Positions 61,201-64,000 of a stretch of 64,000 nt of DNA are shown one piece after another. The stretch is taken from the NCBI RefSeq assembly GCF_037176765.1, contig NC_090023.1, forward strand, positions 103,448,366-103,512,365, read 5' to 3'. Origin of the DNA: Anolis sagrei (Eukaryota; Chordata; Lepidosauria; Squamata; Anolidae). A program made the translations under genes and the position numbers. The notes below the pieces were generated by a model, which made no database searches, was not told the DNA's origin, and saw only the letters and a program-made list of their open reading frames with translations. The stretch's first letter is position 1; each line of letters starts with the position of its first letter.

Positions 61201-61539
61201 ATTTAAGCTAAGCTAACAAAACAAAGACAGCACAAGGAAAAAATACTACTCAACTGTAGCCTCTCTTTAATAAATAATATAAGAATTTCACCACCTACCT
61301 TTTGGTGATCTGAGTAGGATCTTGCAAACCTGGATCCAGTTCAAAGATTTCGTTATCAAGTAGTCTGCGGAGAGTTACATCTGCCAACTGCTCCATTATC
61401 CTGAATGCCTCATCAATATTAAGGAACATGGAGAAATCCCGCTCTTTACTTTGAGTAGTGATGCGGATAATGTCAGTCATAAATATATTGGAAGTTCTCT
61501 CCAGTTTCTGGACATCAACCCAAGGAATAGAAAGTTTTA
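33777..61539 (-). CDS. TBC1D8: TBC1D8, 3' part: sixteen coding exons of TBC1 domain family member 8
   Basis: A GRAM- and TBC-domain protein of the TBC1D8/TBC1D9 group, a presumed GTPase-activating protein for Rab GTPases at membranes. Exons, in transcript order: 61539-61299, 57328-57121, 55453-55259, 54633-54466, 52734-52584, 50210-49996, 47990-47873, 47342-47057, 45657-45528, 45375-45277, 44247-44179, 37315-37072, 36349-36284, 35617-35528, 35030-34930 and 34223-33777. All are GT-AG and phase-compatible, giving 941 residues and TGA. Order: end of GRAM1, GRAM2, TBC domain with arginine finger (IERDLHR) and glutamine finger (GYCQSMN), EF-hand-like region, and conserved C-terminus ([20 protein letters not shown]). 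About 190-200 N-terminal residues lie off the right edge. TBC1D9 is similar, but synteny with RPL31 and NPAS2 decides. Confidence 0.96.
34224..34929 (-). other. TBC1D8 intron, no feature recognised
   Basis: No recognised repeat; short open frames without content. Confidence 0.5.
34930..35030 (-). CDS. TBC1D8: TBC1D8 exon, lysine-rich helix
   Basis: [20 protein letters not shown] to LPKMSQ; likely coiled coil. Confidence 0.95.
35234..35448 (+). mobile_element. Second-type tRNA SINE
   Basis: ggcacccctagtggtgcaat head, gcggtttgaatccaggga B box, cctgggcaacgtccttgcag, caccagaagcaacttgcagt and an A-run end. Confidence 0.75.
35528..35617 (-). CDS. TBC1D8: TBC1D8 exon
   Basis: [18 protein letters not shown] to VIGKSN; 90 nt. 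Confidence 0.95.
35735..35975. mobile_element. Palindromic MITE, ~95-bp arms
   Basis: Arms about 35775-35875 and 35879-35973 are near-perfect inverted copies (ctctcctgacgtttcgcctg pairs with caggcgaaacgtcaggagag) with almost no loop. The left shoulder gtcaaaggctttcatggcct belongs to a common reptile family. Confidence 0.8.
36284..36349 (-). CDS. TBC1D8: TBC1D8 exon
   Basis: [19 protein letters not shown] plus PP; 66 nt. Confidence 0.95.
36472..36741 (-). mobile_element. Second-type tRNA SINE with internal duplication
   Basis: Same family as 35234. A 55-base segment near its 3' end is tandemly duplicated without visible mismatch (36480-36534 and 36535-36589). Confidence 0.8.
37072..37315 (-). 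CDS. TBC1D8: TBC1D8 exon, EF-hand-like region
   Basis: [49 protein letters not shown]. Asp/Asn/Glu positions of the EF-hand-like segment are present. The acceptor is 281 bases from the DIRS end. Confidence 0.95.
37497..37550 (+). repeat. Half copy of the 25121 foldback MITE
   Basis: gggccctccaggtattttgg then gcttcaactcccac; ends about 46 bases before the DIRS boundary. Confidence 0.5.
37596..37813. repeat. DIRS inverted terminal repeat, left
   Basis: Pairs with 43197-43380: the shared inner part includes ttctagaatttttaatgaat and cccgcgggcgtctgagaggt. The outermost ~45 bases differ between the two ends, as known for DIRS elements. Confidence 0.9.
37870..37965. repeat. DIRS internal complementary region
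   Basis: Contains the complements of both outer ends joined back to back: first that of the left terminus (cactcgaagaaatac, aggtaagcaacctt), then that of the right terminus (ttttttcttcgtgtcttcc, gcacacctatggg). This arrangement is the hallmark of DIRS-1-like elements. Confidence 0.9.
38000..39060 (-). pseudogene. DIRS tyrosine recombinase region
   Basis: Shows the phage-integrase-type pattern: [10 protein letters not shown] around the first Arg, HSTRS for the HxxR box and a Tyr in ASHYKPDV. The N-terminal core-binding part contains [14 protein letters not shown]. In the family this reading frame commonly overlaps the RT region in another frame. Part of a fossil element. Confidence 0.85.
39050..41130 (-). 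pseudogene. DIRS reverse transcriptase and RNase H region
   Basis: [19 protein letters not shown] and the catalytic box FPYLDDWML. RNase [40 protein letters not shown] and DSLSR. Typical DIRS domain order. Fossil copy. Confidence 0.88.
40920..43050 (-). pseudogene. DIRS gag-like region
   Basis: Cys-rich N-terminus ([19 protein letters not shown]), a proline-rich middle, then a helical region with [20 protein letters not shown] and a basic end. Function as a capsid-like protein is inferred from position. Fossil copy. Confidence 0.7.
43197..43380. repeat. DIRS inverted terminal repeat, right
   Basis: Inverse of the left repeat. The inner ~140 bases are nearly identical apart from C-run length and a substitution. 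Confidence 0.9.
43381..44178 (-). other. TBC1D8 intron with an antisense SINE
   Basis: Mostly unrecognised. An antisense SINE of the 55488 family lies at about 43757-43950 (atgccctcaagtaatttctg, ccttcttgagactgagtgag). Confidence 0.5.
44179..44247 (-). CDS. TBC1D8: TBC1D8 exon
   Basis: [20 protein letters not shown] plus LFK; 23 codons. The DIRS element lies in the next intron. Confidence 0.94.
44655..45150 (-). mobile_element. CR1/L2-group LINE 3' region
   Basis: Tail tttatttatttattgtttgc and atcccgctttctctctcaaa, then a 3' UTR-like body with gagtttcatagctgaggga and aatggaggtgggaccgagag. Antisense to the window, sense to TBC1D8. Confidence 0.5.
45277..45375 (-). CDS. TBC1D8: TBC1D8 exon
   Basis: [19 protein letters not shown] to TTKQNV; 33 codons in phase 0. 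Confidence 0.95.
45528..45657 (-). CDS. TBC1D8: TBC1D8 exon
   Basis: [19 protein letters not shown] to DLIRDSYE; acceptor tttcttacag, donor GTAATT. Confidence 0.95.
45807..46046 (-). mobile_element. Second-type tRNA SINE
   Basis: cgtgtcaggagcaacttgag, tgcttctggtgtgagagaac, cttgtgggaggcttctctca and the tRNA-like head in reverse, ending near accaccaggacctcc. Confidence 0.75.
46230..46483. repeat. Old interspersed element
   Basis: ggaccttgctatctagtat ... gttgaatcagtggacacag and agctgactgta. Similar phrases occur at 6210 and 20587-20712. Family not identified. Confidence 0.35.
46648..47029 (+). mobile_element. hAT MITE carrying a SINE-tail segment
   Basis: Termini caggggtcc and (reverse) caaggtcct. 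Flanking 8-bp duplication GTTTAGAA (46640-46647) / GTTTAGAC (47030-47037). It contains atgacttgaaggcacacaac, as does the opposite-strand copy at 16339-16991. It ends 28 bases from a TBC1D8 exon. Confidence 0.78.
47057..47342 (-). CDS. TBC1D8: TBC1D8 exon, TBC domain C-terminal part
   Basis: [48 protein letters not shown]; donor GTATTT. Typical WFLTLF of TBC domains. Confidence 0.96.
47343..47872 (-). other. TBC1D8 intron, no feature recognised
   Basis: No repeat or gene recognised. Confidence 0.5.
47873..47990 (-). CDS. TBC1D8: TBC1D8 exon, TBC domain middle
   Basis: [19 protein letters not shown] to PDYFNHRVI; donor GTGGGT. Confidence 0.96.
48077..48796. mobile_element. MITE-like element with internal ~80-bp foldback
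   Basis: Arms 48279-48357 and 48374-48461 pair (aaaatagctcacccagcctc with gggtgagctattttc), around a G-run and C-run. Outer phrases ggttccacacagcatctt and ggcctgtctggatgggccc suggest element ends. Confidence 0.5.
48797..49995 (-). other. TBC1D8 intron, no clear feature
   Basis: Phrases like ggctatgtctacacac near 49140 and gattgtgtggatgac near 49530 hint at an old DNA element; not resolved. Confidence 0.4.
49996..50210 (-). CDS. TBC1D8: TBC1D8 exon with arginine finger
   Basis: [16 protein letters not shown], then [19 protein letters not shown] (IxxDxxR arginine-finger motif intact) and [10 protein letters not shown] (YxQ glutamine finger, completed in the next exon). Confidence 0.97.
50211..51447 (-). 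other. TBC1D8 intron with a LINE tail
   Basis: Antisense CR1/L2-type tail at about 50624-50700 (tttatatcccgatcttctca, gggactcagactggcttac). Otherwise unrecognised. Confidence 0.5.
51448..51598. mobile_element. Palindromic MITE (same family as 8850)
   Basis: Termini gtccttccacaca and tgtagaaggggccc. Inside, tctgctttgaactgggttat pairs with ccagttcaaagcagataa. Confidence 0.65.
51599..52583 (-). other. TBC1D8 intron with a LINE tail fragment
   Basis: Tail fragment at about 52008-52068 (tttatttataccctgctttt). A G-run lies near 52211. Nothing else recognised. Confidence 0.45.
52584..52734 (-). CDS. TBC1D8: TBC1D8 exon, start of TBC domain
   Basis: [19 protein letters not shown] to [21 protein letters not shown] is the usual TBC opening motif. 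Confidence 0.96.
52735..53365 (-). other. TBC1D8 intron, small repeats only
   Basis: A local ~30-base duplication around gtcattattcaattcagatt (about 52920-52980) and a (GTT)n run at 53210-53230. Confidence 0.5.
53366..53617 (+). mobile_element. Second-type tRNA SINE
   Basis: gttgaacaatgggttaaatc head, ccccatgtggggacatgaga, agcctcccacaaggatggg, ccctgggcaacgtccttgca, ctcctgacatgaaaaag. Confidence 0.78.
53618..54465 (-). other. TBC1D8 intron, no feature recognised
   Basis: No repeat or gene recognised. Confidence 0.45.
54466..54633 (-). CDS. TBC1D8: TBC1D8 exon, variable linker before the TBC domain
   Basis: 56 codons, [17 protein letters not shown] to DGLDFRM; Asn/Ser/Asp-rich. Less conserved than neighbours, but mammals have FGDLEMMSSQNS here. 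Confidence 0.92.
54634..55258 (-). other. TBC1D8 intron, no feature recognised
   Basis: No repeat or gene recognised. Confidence 0.45.
55259..55453 (-). CDS. TBC1D8: TBC1D8 exon, end of second GRAM domain
   Basis: 65 codons, [19 protein letters not shown] to SSKSKDL; donor GTATGA. Confidence 0.96.
55488..55824 (+). mobile_element. Third-type tRNA SINE, diverged
   Basis: Head agagccagcacggtgtag and ggactaggactctgg; middle accttgggcaaatcat; tail gaacaaatcttgctgagaa, gggaatgactttaagtcaca and a caataac end. Compare a common squamate SINE ending in acttgaaggcacacaacaac. Confidence 0.6.
56288..56800 (+). mobile_element. SINE with Sauria-like body and a CR1/L2-type tail
   Basis: The tRNA-like head is partly duplicated (tggttagcacagcggattaa preceded by a ~51-base earlier copy). 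The body cctagcagttcgaaaacagc matches Sauria-type SINEs. The tail ccatatatgtattctgtaat, ccgctctgagtcctctag and aaatataaataaat matches the LINE tails at 12507 and 12890. Confidence 0.65.
56801..57120 (-). other. TBC1D8 intron with a tail fragment
   Basis: attatttatttatgtattta at about 56901 followed by gacttttatctatgacctct resembles an antisense LINE tail; otherwise nothing. Confidence 0.4.
57121..57328 (-). CDS. TBC1D8: TBC1D8 exon, start of second GRAM domain
   Basis: Reads [33 protein letters not shown] and [15 protein letters not shown], highly conserved. Donor GTCAGT. Confidence 0.96.
57691..57825. mobile_element. hAT MITE with 8-bp target duplication
   Basis: Inverted termini tagtggttctcaacctgtgg and gttgagaaccactg. 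Flanks AGCTAAGG (57683-57690) / AGCTAAGA (57826-57833). 135 bp, folding back along most of its length. Confidence 0.82.
57834..59945 (-). other. Long TBC1D8 intron stretch, no feature recognised
   Basis: About 2.1 kb without a recognised repeat, unusual for this repeat-rich window. Only short open frames. Confidence 0.5.
59946..60112 (+). mobile_element. Second-type tRNA SINE, truncated
   Basis: ggagcccccagtggcgcatt head, ggtcagcagttcgaatcagg B box, ctccccatgcagggacatgg; stops after ggtaaaacatc. Confidence 0.72.
60380..60515 (+). mobile_element. CR1/L2-type tail
   Basis: ctctgagtcccctaggggag, agagcagtatacaaataaag and a ttttattat end. Confidence 0.55.
60587..61093. mobile_element. hAT MITE, 507 bp, with perfect 8-bp target duplication
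   Basis: Termini TAGGCTTGGGT and ACCCAAGCCTA. Flanks CAAACTAC at 60579-60586 and 61094-61101 are identical. The interior has several irregular copies of acgaaacaatt (about 60900-60970) and gaattacgaaattaac. No coding capacity. Confidence 0.88.
60895..60970 (+). repeat. Internal ~11-bp tandem repeat of the hAT MITE
   Basis: Variants of acgaaacaatt occur five or six times in a row with small spacing changes. Confidence 0.7.
61299..61539 (-). CDS. TBC1D8: TBC1D8 exon, end of first GRAM domain
   Basis: Acceptor aatgctag, donor GTAGGT. Reads [19 protein letters not shown] to DPTQITK, matching vertebrate [17 protein letters not shown]. The first visible exon of the gene. Confidence 0.94.
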
Positions 61540-61663
61540 CTAGCATTATAAAAAGAGAGAAAGAATTCTTTGAATAAAGGGCAGAATCCAGAATTTATCA
61601 CACATAAAAACCCAATCCACAAGCAGATGTAAACACCGTTGTCATCACAATAGTGTAAGCATA

Positions 61664-62001
61664 AAAGGTAAAGATTTCCCCTGACATTAAATCTAGTTGT
61701 GTTCGACTCTGGGGGGGGGGGGGGGGGTGCCTATCTCCATTTCTAAGCCAAAGAGCCGGCATTGTCTGTAGAAACCTCCAGCGTCATGTGGCCGGCATGA
61801 CTGCATGGAGCGCTGTTACCTTCCCACCAAAGAGGTACCTATTGATCTACCCACATTTGCATGTTTTCAAACTGCTAGGTTGGCAAAAGCTGGGCCTAAC
61901 AGCAGGAGCTCACCCCGCTCCCCGAATTTGAATCGCCAACCTTTGGGTCAGCAAGTTCAGCAACTCAGCAGTTTTACCCGCTGTACCACCAGGGGGCCCT
62001 G
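61664..62001 (-). mobile_element. Sauria-type SINE, antisense
   Basis: In reverse: head cagcgggtaaaactgctgag, body caaactgctag/catttgcatgttttcaaac, tail with a G/C run in place of the usual ccccc, and tttacct end. An 18-base G run near 61712 may be an assembly artefact. Confidence 0.85.
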
Positions 62002-62119
62002 GTATTATAAAGTAACCAAAAATAAATTTTCAGTACTCTGCTTTATTGTAATGATTGGCAAAACAGCTTCTTCAAACAAATTTTATGAGCATTCAACATT
62101 TAACCTCTTAAAGCAGGTC

Positions 62120-62154
62120 TGTATATATATCTATATCTATATCTATATCTATAA
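62120..62154 (+). repeat. CTATAT microsatellite
   Basis: About five copies of a 6-base unit. Confidence 0.85.
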
Positions 62155-62330
62155 AAATGAAAGTGGCGTCGAACAGAGAAGCAAAACTCAAAAACCCCCC
62201 AACGAAACTTAACCAAAATTTCCATGCCCATAACACAACCCACTAGGTACAAACAATCCGAATCAAAATGAAAAACAACACAACAACACACTCACAAAAC
62301 GACAAAACAACTGAGCATGCGCAATGGCAC
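62120..62330. mobile_element. Possible Helitron-type terminus
   Basis: (CTATAT)n then ctataaaaatgaaagtggcg, caaaactcaaaaacccccca and ccaaaatttccatgcccata. This resembles the 5' ends of reptile Helitron copies as I remember them. No helicase gene or CTRR end seen. Confidence 0.3.
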
Positions 62331-62334
62331 CCAG

Positions 62335-62760
62335 CCGAAAGTTCCCCCACGCGCGCACACGGCCTGCCGACCAACGTTCCCTCCGTGGGAACACACAACG
62401 CACCTTCACTCCTCCCGCCGCCGCCCACACACACCTTCCGCCACACACACACACACTCACGCCAGTAAGACACGCCCCCTTCCTTCCCCCCCACCCCTTC
62501 CCTCCCTCACTCCTCCCCTGCCGCAAACACACACACACACACACACACACAAAACGCACCTTCACTCCTCCCCCCGCCGCCCGCACACACCTTCCGCCAC
62601 ACACACACACACACTCACGCCGGTAAGACACGCCCCCTTCCTTCCGGCACACACACACACACGCCCCCTCACCACCACCCCCGTGCGGCACACACACACA
62701 CGCCCCCTCACACACACACACCCCGCGCGACACACACACACGCCCCCTCACTCCCTGTTG
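62335..62760 (+). repeat. CA- and C-rich low-complexity block
   Basis: (CA)n runs alternate with cgccccct and ttccgccacac phrases. A ~195-base unit is loosely repeated, with gccagtaagacacgccccct (near 62461) recurring as gccggtaagacacgcccc near 62620. Confidence 0.8.
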
Positions 62761-62860
62761 GGAAAGCAGCAGCAACGGCAGCAGAAATGGAGCATCCACG
62801 CAAGGAAGAAGGGGAGGAGGGGGGAGGGGGAGGAGGAAGGTCCATGGTGCTTGAATGAAG

Positions 62861-63666
62861 GACCTTCCTTCTCTCCCTCCCTTCCCTTCTTTCCTTTCTT
62901 TCCTTTTCTTCCTTCCTTCTCCTTCCTTTCCTTCTTTCCCTCCTTCCCTTCCTTCCTGTCCATCCTTCCTTTCCTTCTTTTCCTCCCTCCCTCCCTTTCC
63001 TCCTTCTTTCCCTTGCTTCATTTCCTTCCCTCCCTCCTTTCTTCCCCTCCTTCCTTCCTCCTTCCTTCTCCTCCCTCCCTCCCCTTTTCCTTCCTTCCTG
63101 TCCCTCCTTCCTTCCCTTCTTTTCCTCCCTCCTTTTCCTCCTTTCCCTTTCTTCATTTCCTTCCCTCCCTCCTTTCTTCATCCCCCTCCTTTCTTTCCCT
63201 CCTCCCTTCCTCCCTTCCTGTCCCTTTTTTTCCTTCCTTCCCTTCTTTCCCTCCCTCCCTTTTTCCTTCCTTCCTTCCTGTCCCTCCTTCCTTCTTCATT
63301 TCCTTCATTTCCTCCCTCCCTTTCCTCCTTCTTTCCCTTTCATTTCCTTCCCCCTCATTTCCTTCCCTCCCTCCTTTCTTCATCCCCCTCCTTTCTTTCC
63401 CTCCTTCCTTCCACCTTCCTTCTCCTCCCTCCCTTCCTGTCCCTCCTTTTTTCCCTCCTTCCTTCTACCTTCCTTCTCCTCCCTCCCTTCCTGTCCCTCC
63501 TTTTTTCCCCTTCCTTCCCTTCTTCCTCCTTCTTTCCCATTCTTCATTTCCTTCCCCTTCATTTCCTTCCCTCCCTCCTTTCTTCATCCCCTCCTTCCTC
63601 CCTCCCTCCCTTCCTGCCTCTCCTTTCTTTTCCTTCCTTCCTGTCCCTCCTTCCTTCCTTCTTCCT
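62861..63666 (+). repeat. Polypyrimidine tract (CTTCC-type), ~800 bp
   Basis: Nearly unbroken C/T on the + strand in short variants of ccttcctt and ccctccctt. Long open frames here on both strands arise because such sequence lacks stop codons. Confidence 0.92.
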
Positions 63667-63699
63667 TAGAGATAAATACAATATTAAATGGAAGGGACA

Positions 63700-64000
63700 G
63701 TCAAGAAGTAACGAGAGGAGGGAAAAAGGGAAGGAAGGAGGGAGAGAAGCAGGGAGGGAAAGAAGAAAAGAAAGAAAGAAAGAAAGAAAGAAAAGCAAGA
63801 AAGGAGAGAAGGAAATAAAAAAGGGAAAGGAAAGAGAGAGGGAAGTGAGAGAAGGAACAAAAGATAGGGAAGGAAGGAAGGATGTAACCAAAGAACAAAG
63901 AAAGGGAGGAAAGAAACAGGTAGAGATGGAAGAAAGATGAGAGATAGGGAAAGAAAAAGAAGAAAGGAAGGAAAGAGGGAAAGAAGGAGAGAAAGAGGGA
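63700..64000 (+). repeat. Polypurine tract (GGAA/GAAA-type)
   Basis: Strand bias flips to A/G after about 35 mixed bases (63667-63700) and runs to the window edge. Confidence 0.9.

Noticed and set aside
62317-63940. Very long open frames (up to 450 codons) on both strands
   Set aside because: They follow from CA/C-rich and polypyrimidine sequence, which rarely contains stop codons; the products are low-complexity strings of S, F, P or K, E, G.

Overview
The window is vertebrate nuclear DNA, most probably from a squamate reptile and perhaps an iguanian lizard. Two things point there. The single-copy gene order NPAS2 - RPL31 - TBC1D8 is the conserved tetrapod order (human chromosome 2q11). The repeat content is squamate in type: a BovB LINE, several Sauria-type SINEs whose 3' tails resemble BovB, R4/Dong-like and CR1/L2-like LINE ends, many hAT-like miniature elements, and a DIRS-type element.

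Layout. Positions 1-22110 hold the last eight coding exons (408 residues plus stop) and the 3' UTR of NPAS2 on the + strand; earlier exons lie off the left edge. Its introns carry a full-length BovB LINE (712-3931, with a perfect 11-bp target duplication), SINEs, LINE ends and a cluster of palindromes at 8.6-9.1 kb. Positions 22111-25389 are repeat-rich intergenic DNA. A CpG-rich promoter at 25390-25860 starts RPL31 (+), whose complete 125-residue coding sequence is spread over four exons from 28458 to 32202. TBC1D8 lies on the - strand, convergent with RPL31. Sixteen coding exons (941 residues) run from 61539 down to the stop at 33777; roughly the first 190-200 codons lie off the right edge. 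A 5.8-kb DIRS element (37596-43380) sits in a TBC1D8 intron in the same orientation as the gene. The right end (62.1-64 kb) is low-complexity DNA: a CA/C-rich block, then a long polypyrimidine tract that switches to polypurine.

The three genes share no operon-like logic. NPAS2 is a circadian bHLH-PAS transcription factor, RPL31 a ribosomal protein and TBC1D8 a GRAM/TBC Rab-GAP-type protein. I found no CRISPR array, no free-standing tRNA or rRNA gene, and no convincing new protein gene. The interest lies in the mobile-element structures: the DIRS element with its terminal and internal complementary repeats, the near-intact BovB beside SINEs that share its tail, an alternately inverted four-module array at 17.5-18.0 kb, and several long foldbacks. 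Exon boundaries were placed by eye from splice consensus, reading phase and remembered vertebrate orthologues. Repeat family names come from memory and were not searched.
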